Origin: a virus
Length of the DNA stretch: 49,215 nucleotides
Virus record (IMG/VR): IMGVR_UViG_3300034524_000131
Coordinates: 1 to 49,215 of that record
Strand: one strand, 5' to 3'
Both the position numbers and the translations under genes were made by a program. The stretch's first letter is position 1; each line of letters starts with the position of its first letter. The notes below the pieces were generated by a model. That model was not told where the DNA came from, searched no databases, and worked only from the letters and a program-made list of their open reading frames with translations. Positions 29,803-37,969 of this stretch are shown here, in pieces.

Positions 29803-30937
29803 GTTCTGGAAATTTATAAACCAATCCGATGAAGAAGCAGAGCTGCTGTTGTATGGCCCAATATCTGAACAAACGTGGTGGGGCGATGAAGTAACACCCA
29901 AACAATTTGCAGAAGACCTTAAAGCACTGGGAGAAAAAGAAAAAATAACGGTCCGCATAAATTCTGGTGGTGGTGATGTTTTTGCTGCCAATGCAATATA
30001 TTCGCTCCTCAAGGATAATTCAGCAGATATCATAGTTAAAATAGATGGGCTGGCAGCCAGCGCAGCTACCATTGTAGCTATGGCAGGGGATGAAATACAG
30101 ATTCCTTCTAATGGTATGATGATGATCCATGATCCAGCGGTAGTTTTGATAGGGTATTACAATACCGAAGATTTTGCAGAACTTACAGAAGTGCTAGAAA
30201 AGGTTAAAGAAACAATCATAATAGCTTACGAGAAAAAAACCGGTAAAGATAGAGATGAGATATCTCGGTTGATGAAGGAAGAAACCTGGATGACTGGGCA
30301 GGAAGCTGTTGACCTGGGGTTTGCGGATACATTACTTGATGAAGAAGTTGAATCGATATTAAATGGCAAAATGCTGATAGTTAATGACATCAGCCATGAT
30401 ATATCTAAATACAGTAAAATTCCTAAAAACATTACTGCTGCAAAGCCTAGTAATTTTATACGCAACCAGGTAATAAAGCCTGTTTCTTTTAAAGATAACA
30501 CCAAAATCAAAAAGGAAGGTGAAAAAAGGATGAATGAAATTAAAACGGTTGAGGACCTGGAAAAAGCTTATCCAGATTTAGTAAACGAACTGATTTCTGA
30601 AGCTAAGAAGAAGGGTGCCGAAGAAGAAAGGGCCAGAATTAAGGATATAGAAGATATCCAAAATAACATTGAGCCAGAGCTGGTATATAAAGCAAAATAT
30701 GAAGAACCTATGGATGCTAAAGAACTGGCATTCGAGGCTTTGAAATTGGACAGTGTTAAGGGGCAGAAATATCTAAATGATATTAAGAAAGACCAGGATG
30801 ATTCAGGTATCAGGGATATAAAACCTTCTTCCACCGATGTGCCGGCGGAAGAAAAGCCCAAAACAGTTGCTGACAAATTTAAAAAAGTTGCGGCCATTCT
30901 GGACGCAAAGAGGAGAGGAGTGAATATTAATGGCTAG
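29795..30937 (+). CDS. ClpP-type head maturation protease with C-terminal scaffold
   Basis: 380 aa from TTG 29795 after GGAGG. The protease domain (1-180) has INSGGGDVFAANAIYS, the nucleophile Ser89 in GLAASAATI, and His112 in MIHDPA, as in ClpP-like prohead proteases. Residues 245-380 are a charged helical scaffold. This matches lambda gpC, which also carries the scaffold Nu3 in its 3' part. An internal start at 30530 probably makes the scaffold separately. Confidence 0.92.
   Translation: MSKFWKFINQSDEEAELLLYGPISEQTWWGDEVTPKQFAEDLKALGEKEKITVRINSGGGDVFAANAIYSLLKDNSADIIVKIDGLAASAATIVAMAGDEIQIPSNGMMMIHDPAVVLIGYYNTEDFAELTEVLEKVKETIIIAYEKKTGKDRDEISRLMKEETWMTGQEAVDLGFADTLLDEEVESILNGKMLIVNDISHDISKYSKIPKNITAAKPSNFIRNQVIKPVSFKDNTKIKKEGEKRMNEIKTVEDLEKAYPDLVNELISEAKKKGAEEERARIKDIEDIQNNIEPELVYKAKYEEPMDAKELAFEALKLDSVKGQKYLNDIKKDQDDSGIRDIKPSSTDVPAEEKPKTVADKFKKVAAILDAKRRGVNING
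30530..30937 (+). CDS. Nested scaffold protein (internal in-frame start)
   Basis: ATG 30530 is in frame with the protease gene and is preceded by AAGGAAGGTG with about 9 nt spacing. It would give a 135-aa helical protein beginning MNEIKTVEDLEKAYPDL. The arrangement is the same as Nu3 within lambda C. Seen: the RBS and frame. Inferred: that it is used. Confidence 0.65.
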   Translation: MNEIKTVEDLEKAYPDLVNELISEAKKKGAEEERARIKDIEDIQNNIEPELVYKAKYEEPMDAKELAFEALKLDSVKGQKYLNDIKKDQDDSGIRDIKPSSTDVPAEEKPKTVADKFKKVAAILDAKRRGVNING

Positions 30938-31304
30938 TTACGAAGTTACTGGTTCTGTTAATCCGGATAAGCTCATTGCCGGGCATGAAATTCCTCTATT
31001 AACTACCGGTATTTTGCTTGCATCCGGGCAGGGAATTTTAAAAAGAGGAAGCGTAATCGGAATTGTAACTGCAGATGGTAAAGGGAAGCTTTGTGATAGT
31101 GCTGCAGCAGATGGAAGTCAGGTTGCAAAATACATTCTGGCAGAGGATGTAGATACTACCGGTGGAGATGTAATGGCTGTATGCTACAAATCCGGAGTAT
31201 TTAACCGAAATGCTCTAATCTTTGGTGGAACTGACACTGCAGATGTCCACGAAGATGAGTTAAGAGATGTAAATATTTATCTCAAAGATGAAATTTCTTA
31301 TTAA
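30930..31304 (+). CDS. Head decoration protein, gpD-like
   Basis: 124 aa, beta-rich, with LIAGHEIPLLTTGILLASGQGILKRGSVIG, characteristic of lambda gpD-type trimers that sit on and stabilise the capsid. It overlaps the protease gene by 8 bp and precedes the capsid gene, the standard place. Confidence 0.88.
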   Translation: MASYEVTGSVNPDKLIAGHEIPLLTTGILLASGQGILKRGSVIGIVTADGKGKLCDSAAADGSQVAKYILAEDVDTTGGDVMAVCYKSGVFNRNALIFGGTDTADVHEDELRDVNIYLKDEISY

Positions 31305-31319
31305 AAGGAGTGAAAGCCG

Positions 31320-32393
31320 ATGGCTGATATTACTAACGGAAATGTTAATATCTATGAACCTCGGAGTATGGCCGGTAGTTTTGATAAACGCATGCCGGTC
31401 ACAACATTTTTAAGGGATACTTTTTTCCCTGCTGTAAAAACTTTCATGACTGAAAAGGTTGATGTAGATTTTAGAAAGGGAGGATATTTAATTGCACCAT
31501 TCGTTGCACCTAACGTTGGTGGAATTAACATGGAGCGGAAAGGTTATGAAACCAGGACTTACACACCCCCGAGAATCGCTCCGCAAAGAACCATCAGTCC
31601 TGAAGTTTTGACCCCTCGTATTCCCGGAGAAACTTTGCACACCAGTATGTCGCCGGAAGAGCGCCAGGATTATTACCTGCAGCAGGATGCTCAGGAACTG
31701 GACGATGCTATCTCGCGCCGGGAAGAAGTTATGTGTGCCCAATTGCTCACTAATGGTATTATTAATGTTCGGGGCTATATCGATGATAACCTTGAGAAAT
31801 ATATTGATGACAATATTGACTTCCAATTCTCCAACAAAGTTACTCTAACCAGTACCGATGCCTGGAGTGACCCGAATTCTACTAAATATGAAGATCTTGA
31901 AACAGGAGTCGAAACAATACTTAAAGCAGGATATAATCCGGATATCTGTGTTTTAGGAAAGGATGCCTGGGGATATCTAAGATCTGATGCAAACTTCCTG
32001 AAATTGCTGGATAACAGAAGGCTTGAAATCGGACTGCTAAGGCCGGATTTAAGAACTGTTGATGGTAATGGTTTGAAATATATCGGTGACCTTCCTGACT
32101 TAGGACTCAGTTTATATGTTTACTATGCGTGGTATAAAGATTACGACGGTACCATTAAACCTGTATTCCCAACCGATCATGTATTAATTGCCCCTGAAGG
32201 TCTTGGTGAAATGCTATATGGCGCAATTACTCAACTTGAAGAGGACAAGCGTTACCATACCTATGAAGGGACCAGGGTTCCCAAGATCATTGCAAATATG
32301 AATGATGATGTAATGACCTTCAGGCTTTCTTCCAGGCCATTACCTAAACCGTTTGATGTTGATGCCTGGTATGTAATGGATGTTGTCGGTTAA
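31320..32393 (+). CDS. Major capsid protein, lambda GpE family
   Basis: 357 aa, HK97 fold of the GpE type. The opening PVTTFLRDTFFPAVKTFMTEKVDVDFRKG and GGINMERKGYETRTYTPPRIAPQ are typical, and residues about 155-310 form the A domain. No propeptide is apparent. AAAAGGAG precedes ATG 31320. This is likely among the most abundant phage proteins. Confidence 0.95.
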   Translation: MADITNGNVNIYEPRSMAGSFDKRMPVTTFLRDTFFPAVKTFMTEKVDVDFRKGGYLIAPFVAPNVGGINMERKGYETRTYTPPRIAPQRTISPEVLTPRIPGETLHTSMSPEERQDYYLQQDAQELDDAISRREEVMCAQLLTNGIINVRGYIDDNLEKYIDDNIDFQFSNKVTLTSTDAWSDPNSTKYEDLETGVETILKAGYNPDICVLGKDAWGYLRSDANFLKLLDNRRLEIGLLRPDLRTVDGNGLKYIGDLPDLGLSLYVYYAWYKDYDGTIKPVFPTDHVLIAPEGLGEMLYGAITQLEEDKRYHTYEGTRVPKIIANMNDDVMTFRLSSRPLPKPFDVDAWYVMDVVG

Positions 32394-32409
32394 TAGGAGG
32401 GGATAATCG

Positions 32410-32820
32410 ATGTTTAGAATAATACATGGAAAAGTAAAATTTAAAGGTGTTCTGTACGGACCTGAGGAAGAGGCCGGAGATATCATCTCCGGCCTTTCTC
32501 CTGAGCAAGAAGAAAGGCTTGTAATGAAAGGTTATGGCGAAATTGTTAACCCCAAGTCTTCTAATAAGAAAAGAGAGCATGAAAACTTTCCAAACATAAA
32601 GGAGATGAATGTAGAACAGGTTAATGAGCTTATTGAAAAAACACAAGATATTGAAATGCTATACAAAATAATGAAAATTGAAGAGAGTAGCAAAAAACGA
32701 ACAACTATTCTTAAACCTTTAAGAGAAAAAATTAAAGAATTGGAAAGTGTATTAGAAGAAGAAATTGAAAACCAGGATATAAATATAAATTTTGACCCTG
32801 ATGATGTTATTAAGGATTGA
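32410..32820 (+). CDS. Head-region protein of unknown function
   Basis: 136 aa. A short beta N-terminus (FRIIHGKVKFKGVLYGPEEEAGDII) is followed by long acidic helices. It lies where lambda-like phages carry gpFI-type or connector-complex proteins. TAGGAGGGG precedes ATG 32410. Exact role unclear. Confidence 0.6.
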   Translation: MFRIIHGKVKFKGVLYGPEEEAGDIISGLSPEQEERLVMKGYGEIVNPKSSNKKREHENFPNIKEMNVEQVNELIEKTQDIEMLYKIMKIEESSKKRTTILKPLREKIKELESVLEEEIENQDININFDPDDVIKD

Positions 32821-33149
32821 TGACTATGCCTAAATTGAAAGATTACTTTGACTCTGACATAAATACTTTTTTCAATTTAGATGAATTTGCACAGATTCAT
32901 ACCATCGACGGAAAAGAAGTTCCTGCTGTGATAGATAGCGATGTACTAAAAATCCGAAGCAACTATAAATCAGAACAATATGACGGGGTGTATTTAAACG
33001 AGATTGTAGTATACGTAAAAGCTGCTGACTTACCTGAAAGGCCTGTTTATGGGCAGCAATTACGTTTGGATGGAAATCTATACATGGTGCTTGAATGCAC
33101 CGAAAACATGGGAGTTCTCGAAATTATATTAGGAGCGAATGAATCATGA
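32820..33149 (+). CDS. Head-tail connector protein, gpFII-like
   Basis: 109 aa, beta-rich, with IHTIDGKEVPAVIDSDVLKIRSN and RPVYGQQLRLDGNLYMVLECTENMGVLEI, a pattern seen in head-tail attachment proteins. It starts at an ATGA overlap with the previous gene (an ATG at 32826 is the alternative) and overlaps the next by 4 bp. Confidence 0.65.
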   Translation: MTMPKLKDYFDSDINTFFNLDEFAQIHTIDGKEVPAVIDSDVLKIRSNYKSEQYDGVYLNEIVVYVKAADLPERPVYGQQLRLDGNLYMVLECTENMGVLEIILGANES

Positions 33150-33709
33150 TAACTGTTGACGCTAAACAGATTGAACGGGCTGAAGAACTCCTGAAAAATA
33201 TTCCCAATGGTGTTTCAAAGGCTATTGTAAATGCCATTAACAGGGCCGCTGAAGGTGCCAGAACTGATGCTGTCAAAAAGATACGTGAGCGATATTATGT
33301 AAAATCCAAAGATATTAGGGAGATCATACAAATTACAAAGGCAACATATGAGAACCAGGCGGCCATCATTAGAGCTAAAGGTTCCCCCCTTGCCCTGTCT
33401 AAATTTAAAATTATACCATCAAAACCTCCCCAAAAACGACGTAAGAAACCCGTTATAGCTCGTGTTGTCCGAGGAGAAGGTGGCCCAATATCAGATGCAT
33501 TTGTGGCCAAAATGGAGTCAGGACATATTGGTGTATTTAAGCGTGCAGGGGAGTCACGATTACCAATTATTCAGTTATATGGTCCTTCAGTCCCACAGAT
33601 GCTGGGCCATAAATCAGTAACAGAGTATGTCGAAGAAAAAGCAAAAGAGAGACTTGAAGAAAGGCTCGAGCATGAAATAGAACGTTTATTGAGAGGTGCG
33701 GGTAAATGA
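33146..33709 (+). CDS. Minor tail protein, gpZ-like
   Basis: 187 aa. Helical N-terminus (AIVNAINRAAEGARTDAVKKIRERYYVK) and the middle IRAKGSPLALSKFKI fit prophage minor tail Z proteins, which act in tail completion and joining. Basic PQKRRKKP loop. Overlaps both neighbours. Confidence 0.8.
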   Translation: MITVDAKQIERAEELLKNIPNGVSKAIVNAINRAAEGARTDAVKKIRERYYVKSKDIREIIQITKATYENQAAIIRAKGSPLALSKFKIIPSKPPQKRRKKPVIARVVRGEGGPISDAFVAKMESGHIGVFKRAGESRLPIIQLYGPSVPQMLGHKSVTEYVEEKAKERLEERLEHEIERLLRGAGK

Positions 33710-34161
33710 CACCGACATTGCTGGTTGATGAGCTTAGAAATTTTATTGATGATGTGGTTAAAAATTACTGGCTGGAAACTAAGCAGGACCTGAATAAACC
33801 GCCTCAGGTTGTTACCGGTTACCTTCCTCCTAAAAAATCAGCGCCGAATCCGGACTATCCGTTTGTCATTGTGAGACTGGTGGAAGGTACTGATAACCAG
33901 GAAGGTGCAACGGTTACAGTCAAGATTATCGTTGGGACCTACTCGGAAGACGCTCAAAACGGCTGGCGGGATGTAGCGAGTATTATTCAACGTATCTGGA
34001 CGAAGCTATTCAAAAGGCGGATAATTGCTAAAAAGTATAAAGTAGAATACCCCATGAAGTTTGAAATGCCGGAAGAGCAGCCGTTCCCTGAGTGGATTGG
34101 TATTATGATCACCAACTGGACGGTTGCTCATCCTGTTTTGGAGGAGGTTGCATATGAGTAA
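33706..34161 (+). CDS. Tail completion protein
   Basis: 151 aa, alpha/beta. PDYPFVIVRLVEGTDNQEGATVTVKIIVGTYSEDAQNGWRDV is typical of tail terminator-like proteins in myophages. The position between the Z-like gene and the sheath supports a role in capping the tail. Confidence 0.7.
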   Translation: MTPTLLVDELRNFIDDVVKNYWLETKQDLNKPPQVVTGYLPPKKSAPNPDYPFVIVRLVEGTDNQEGATVTVKIIVGTYSEDAQNGWRDVASIIQRIWTKLFKRRIIAKKYKVEYPMKFEMPEEQPFPEWIGIMITNWTVAHPVLEEVAYE

Positions 34162-34438
34162 AAAAAAGAAAGCAGTTTTAACAGAATTTTTTTCAAAGCA
34201 AGAACAGTTAATATACTGCGGTCCAAATATTCCTGGTGGAGTGCTACAGCGATATTCAGTGTATAAAGGTATTCCCGGATATCTTAATGATTTATTTAAT
34301 AAGTGTTCTGCAGTAGAGAAATTATTTGTTCCCGTTAAAGAACTGGCAAAAACAGAAAAGGCAATTAAAACTAAAGGCACACCCGAGAACACCTTTTATT
34401 ATCAAGTAATGAAGTTTATTGAAAAAGGTGGTGTTTAA
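34154..34438 (+). CDS. Small tail-region protein
   Basis: 94 aa from ATG 34154 with GGAGGAGG upstream. The segment EQLIYCGPNIPGGVLQRYSVYKGIPGYL is typical of small proteins seen before sheath genes in Clostridia myophages. Role unknown. Confidence 0.65.
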   Translation: MSKKKKAVLTEFFSKQEQLIYCGPNIPGGVLQRYSVYKGIPGYLNDLFNKCSAVEKLFVPVKELAKTEKAIKTKGTPENTFYYQVMKFIEKGGV

Positions 34439-34441
34439 TAA

Positions 34442-35899
34442 ATGGCATATAAACATGGAGTATATGTTTCAGAGGTATCTACTTCTGTAATCCCACCGGT
34501 ACAGACGAATGTAGGACTGCCGGTGGTATTCGGGACGGCGCCGGTAAACCTTGTTTCGGGGGACGGCTCCGGCAAGACAAACGAGCCTATTCTCTGCTAC
34601 ACCTATCAGGAGGCAGTGCAGGAACTCGGGTATTCGGATGACTGGGAGAAGTATACCCTTTGCGAATTTATGAAGTCGCACTTCGGGCTGTTCGCTGTCG
34701 CCCCTGTAGTCTTTGTGAACGTCCTTGACCCTTCAACCCATAAGGCAACTGTTACTGCTGAATCGGTGACGCTTGACAGTAATGACCAGGCTGCCCTAGT
34801 AAATAAAGGAGTTCTTTTGTCAACCGTTGTGGTGAAGTCCTCTGATGGTGCAACAACCTATGTCAGAAATACGGATTACACAATAGCCTTTGATGATAAT
34901 GGAAACGCAGTAATTACCAGACTTTCCTCCGGAAGCATTTCTGAAGGTTCCAGCTTACAGGTTGATTACGATTATCTAGATCCTTCGGCCGTAACAGCAA
35001 ATGACATCATAGGAGGCGTGGATACCACTACTGGTGCTTTAACCGGCCTTGAGTTGGTAAATGCGGTATTTCCGAGGTTCCGGATGGTGCCCGGGATGAT
35101 CCTGGCTCCCGGATGGTCCCAGGACCCGACTGTGGCAGCCGTCATGGTGGCAAAAGCAAGCAATATAAATGGGCATTTCAGGTGTATTGCATTAACGGAT
35201 GTTCCGACTGATACGGTTACAAAATACACAGATGTTCCATCATGGAAAACTGACAACAATTACATTTCTGAACGCCAGGCTGTATGCTGGCCAAAGGTGA
35301 AGCTGGGCGATGAAGAGTTTCATCTGTCTACTCAGCTAGCCGGGTTAATCTGCAGTCTTGATGCCGAAAATAACGATGTTCCATTTGCAAGTCCCTCAAA
35401 TAAGGGCCTCCAAGCTGATAGTGCGGTATTGAGTGACGGCACAACCATAGCCCTGGGTCCTGACCAGGCTGTCTATTTAAACGGCCAGGGTATCATTACA
35501 GCGCTTAACTTTGTAGGTGGCTGGAAGGCCTGGGGCAACCGCACCGGTGCATACCCGGCTGTTACTGATCCGAAGGATGCCTTTTTACCCATAAGGCGCA
35601 TGTTTGACTGGATTGCCAATCAGCTGGTGCTGATGTTCTGGCAGAAGGTAGACTATCCCATTACTAGGCGCATGGTGGAGACCGTCGTTGATTCCGCTAA
35701 CATCTGGCTTAACGGCCTTACGGCCAGGGAATTTATAGTAGGTGGCAGGGTTGAGTTTATCCCTGAAGAGAATCCCGAAACGGACCTCATGGACGGTATT
35801 GTTCGCTTCCACGTGTATGTAACTCCGCCATCGCCAGCTCGGGAAATAGATTTTGTAGTTGAGTATGACCCCAAGTATCTTGAGTCATTGTTTGGTTAA
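34442..35899 (+). CDS. Contractile tail sheath protein
   Basis: 485 aa. The opening MAYKHGVYVSEVSTSVIPPVQTNVGLPVVFGTAPVN and the C-terminal core (QAVYLNGQGIITALNFVGGWKAWGNRT, then IRRMFDWIANQL) are diagnostic of sheath proteins. The gene is GC-richer than both neighbours, so it may have been exchanged as a module. It defines a myovirus tail. Confidence 0.95.
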   Translation: MAYKHGVYVSEVSTSVIPPVQTNVGLPVVFGTAPVNLVSGDGSGKTNEPILCYTYQEAVQELGYSDDWEKYTLCEFMKSHFGLFAVAPVVFVNVLDPSTHKATVTAESVTLDSNDQAALVNKGVLLSTVVVKSSDGATTYVRNTDYTIAFDDNGNAVITRLSSGSISEGSSLQVDYDYLDPSAVTANDIIGGVDTTTGALTGLELVNAVFPRFRMVPGMILAPGWSQDPTVAAVMVAKASNINGHFRCIALTDVPTDTVTKYTDVPSWKTDNNYISERQAVCWPKVKLGDEEFHLSTQLAGLICSLDAENNDVPFASPSNKGLQADSAVLSDGTTIALGPDQAVYLNGQGIITALNFVGGWKAWGNRTGAYPAVTDPKDAFLPIRRMFDWIANQLVLMFWQKVDYPITRRMVETVVDSANIWLNGLTAREFIVGGRVEFIPEENPETDLMDGIVRFHVYVTPPSPAREIDFVVEYDPKYLESLFG

Positions 35900-35913
35900 G
35901 GGCAGATGATTAT

Positions 35914-36000
35914 AACCTCCCTTGAAAAATTTATAAATAAATTAGAAGGAATTGGATATATTTTGGCGAAGTTAATGATTAAAAATTCTCAAGGGGGGTT
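35914..36000. repeat. Imperfect inverted repeat in the lipoprotein leader
   Basis: AACCTCCCTTGAAAAATTT (35914-35932) is nearly the reverse complement of AAAAATTCTCAAGGGGGGTT (35981-36000). The right arm contains the RBS AAGGGGGG of the lipoprotein gene, so pairing could hide it and limit translation. It may also mark the edge of an inserted unit. Confidence 0.5.
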
Positions 36001-36008
36001 AAACTCAA

Positions 36009-36605
36009 ATGAGGAAAATTTTATCAATGATTATTATTCTGTTGATGCTTGTAACGTTGGTTGCTGGTTGCAGTGGTGAACCATCTGAAAGCGTTCAAGG
36101 GGATCAGAAGGAAGCAAAAAACACTGAAGCTGAAAGTATCAAGTATATAAAAGCAGGTATGTATAAAGTGGGTAAAGATATCCCTGCTGGAGAATATCTA
36201 ATAATTGCAGAAGGTATGGGTTATTATCAAGTAACAAAGGATAGTAGCGGAAGTTTAGATAGTATAATTACTAATGATAATTTTTCTAGCACTAGATATG
36301 TAACTGTTTCTGACGGCCAGTATATAGAAATAGTAGCCTCCAAAATGATACTAGCATCCGAAGCAAAACCGCAAAAGCCACAAAATGATGAATATGCAGA
36401 TGGAATGTATAAAGTTGGCAAAGATATTCCCGCAGGAGAATACAAGATTGTTTCTACAGGTGGAATGGCGTATTTTGAAGTTGCAAAGGACAGCAGTGGT
36501 AGCCTTGATTCAATTGTCACAAATGATAATTTTGAAGGTGAAAAATATATAACTGTAAAAGATGGACAGTATCTGAAATTAGTCGACTGCAAAATAGTTA
36601 AATAG
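36009..36605 (+). CDS. Lipoprotein with two tandem repeats, lysogenic cargo
   Basis: 198 aa. Signal peptide MRKILSMIIILLMLVTLVAGCS with lipobox LVAGC, so it should be anchored on the cell surface. Two copies of a roughly 60-aa beta repeat follow (residues about 50-110 and 128-190), each with MYKVGKDIPAGEY and KDSSGSLDSI(I/V)TNDNF. It interrupts the sheath and tube genes, is AT-rich and has its own terminator. A surface lipoprotein made by a prophage may block superinfection, but this is inferred. Confidence 0.85.
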   Translation: MRKILSMIIILLMLVTLVAGCSGEPSESVQGDQKEAKNTEAESIKYIKAGMYKVGKDIPAGEYLIIAEGMGYYQVTKDSSGSLDSIITNDNFSSTRYVTVSDGQYIEIVASKMILASEAKPQKPQNDEYADGMYKVGKDIPAGEYKIVSTGGMAYFEVAKDSSGSLDSIVTNDNFEGEKYITVKDGQYLKLVDCKIVK

Positions 36606-36617
36606 AATAGAATATTT

Positions 36618-36645
36618 ATAGCCCCCAAACTGGGGGCTTATATGT
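36618..36645 (+). terminator. Terminator of the lipoprotein gene
   Basis: AGCCCCCA, AAC loop, TGGGGGCT (36618-36636), followed by a weak T-rich stretch TTATATGTT. Strong stem, poor T-run, so leaky read-through into the tube gene is possible. Confidence 0.6.
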
Positions 36646-36681
36646 TGCCTATATTGAACATGTAGAAAGGAGCTGTGGTGC

Positions 36682-37203
36682 ATGAATAACGTGCCCGAAA
36701 AGCTTATAAACTTCCGTGTATATGAAGATGGAAATGATTTGCTTGGCATAGCTGATGTAGAGTTACCTAGCATTGAGGCTATGACCGAGACAGTGAAGGG
36801 TGCGGGTATTGCCGGTGAAGTAGAAAGCCCTGTCCTCGGCCATTTCGGCAGCATGACGCTGAAGCTAAACTGGCGCACGGTTACGAAGCCAACAGTGCAT
36901 TTAGCACAACAGAAATCTCACAATCTTGACTTACGGGGTGCTATTCAGGCATATAACGCGGGAACGGGTGAGTATAAAGTATCTCCCCTTAAAGTTGCAG
37001 TTAGATGTATACCTAAAAAGACAGAGCTTGGCAAACTAGATGTGGGTGCAACATCTGATGCATCAAATGAATTTGAAGTAACTTATATTAAGGTATCACT
37101 GGACGGCAAGGAAATAGTAGAAATTGACAAGTACAATTACATCTGCAAAATAAACGGAGAAGACTATTTAAGAGATATCAGGCAGGCTCTTGGCCTTGCT
37201 TAA
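36682..37203 (+). CDS. Contractile tail tube protein
   Basis: 173 aa. PEKLINFRVYEDGNDLLGIADVELPSIEAMTETVKGAGIAGEVESPVLGHFGSM is the P2 FII-type tube opening; the rest is a beta barrel. AAAGGAG precedes ATG 36682. It polymerises inside the sheath. Confidence 0.93.
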   Translation: MNNVPEKLINFRVYEDGNDLLGIADVELPSIEAMTETVKGAGIAGEVESPVLGHFGSMTLKLNWRTVTKPTVHLAQQKSHNLDLRGAIQAYNAGTGEYKVSPLKVAVRCIPKKTELGKLDVGATSDASNEFEVTYIKVSLDGKEIVEIDKYNYICKINGEDYLRDIRQALGLA

Positions 37204-37252
37204 AATTTAAAAGACCCGCTGCTATTTGTTAAGATGCAGTGGATCTTGAATA

Positions 37253-37465
37253 TCATTTTTCGTTGGTTGGTTGTTCATCTTTTACAAATAAAATGGGGCT
37301 CATATAGAAAATAAAGGCTGCAGCACCAACTATAAAACCTATCCAGTATCCTATAGGCCCAAATATGGGTTTGATAAAGCTGGCAAAGACTACACCAGGG
37401 ATAGAAGAAAAAATCAAGACAATAATCCATAAAAAGGCAGTTATTATCAAATCAAGAATAGACAT
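37253..37465 (-). CDS. Small two-helix membrane protein, reverse-oriented cargo
   Basis: 70 aa with two hydrophobic segments (about 5-27 and 33-60: LIITAFLWIIVLIFSSIPGVV and GYWIGFIVGAAAFIFYM). GGGGGAAA precedes ATG 37465. It is leftward between two rightward tail genes, and an extended -10 TGATATAAT (37510-37502) lies upstream. Likely expressed from the prophage independently of late genes; an exclusion role is possible. Confidence 0.7.
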   Translation of the reverse strand: MSILDLIITAFLWIIVLIFSSIPGVVFASFIKPIFGPIGYWIGFIVGAAAFIFYMSPILFVKDEQPTNEK

Positions 37466-37501
37466 AATATTTCCCCCGCTTTGTTTGTTTTATCTACTTA
37501 A

Positions 37502-37510
37502 ATTATATCA
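37502..37510 (-). promoter_or_regulatory. Extended -10 promoter for the reverse membrane gene
   Basis: Read leftward TGATATAAT, the TGn-TATAAT form, about 37 bp before ATG 37465. It overlaps the leader of the tail chaperone gene on the other strand. No clear -35. Confidence 0.5.
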
Positions 37511-37527
37511 TTTTTGAGGTGAAAAAT

Positions 37528-37806
37528 ATGCAAAAATTTGTTCTTAGCAAGCCTTTTTCTTTTGAAGATAAGGAATATAAGGAATTAAACATCGATCTGG
37601 ATTCATTGACCGGAAGAGATATCATTAATGCAGCACAAGAAGCCAGAACTTTAGAGGGACCTGTTCCGGTGCCAGAACTTTCAAAAGCGTATCATGCTGT
37701 GATAGCAGCAAAAGCTGCAAAGGTTCCGGTGGAAATGCTTTTAAAGTTGCCGGCAAAGGATTTTAGTAAAATTACGTTATTGGTTGAAAATTTTTTACTG
37801 GATTAA
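37528..37806 (+). CDS. Tail assembly chaperone, short form
   Basis: 92 aa from ATG 37528 after GAGGTG. Sequence KFVLSKPFSFEDKEYKELNIDLDSLTGRDIINAAQEAR is the usual start of the P2 gpE/Mu gp41-type chaperone. It ends LLVENFLLD. Near its end is a T TTT TTA slippery heptamer (37791-37797) for making the long form. The gene precedes the tape measure, as in nearly all tailed phages. Confidence 0.85.
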   Translation: MQKFVLSKPFSFEDKEYKELNIDLDSLTGRDIINAAQEARTLEGPVPVPELSKAYHAVIAAKAAKVPVEMLLKLPAKDFSKITLLVENFLLD

Positions 37807-37964
37807 GCTTACGACGTGGGAAGTTGATAAATATCATTATGGATGTATGTCTGAAAATGTCTATCAGTAGTTATACCCCAGTTTCATATTGGCTTTCCAG
37901 ACCACTGGTAGAATTGACCGAGTGGATGCAGGTGTTGATTAACCTGCAGGATGGAAGGAAGTGA
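37528..37964 (+). CDS. Tail assembly chaperone, long form by -1 frameshift
   Basis: After a -1 shift at T TTT TTA (37791-37797) the reading continues open from 37797 to TGA 37962-37964, adding 55 residues. The extension includes SISSYTPVSYWLSRPLVELTEW, which resembles the second part of other frameshifted chaperones (tyrosine-rich, then PLxELxxW). The stop lies 5 bp before the tape-measure ATG. The equivalent products are lambda gpGT and P2 E+E'. Confidence 0.75.
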
Positions 37965-37969
37965 GCTGA

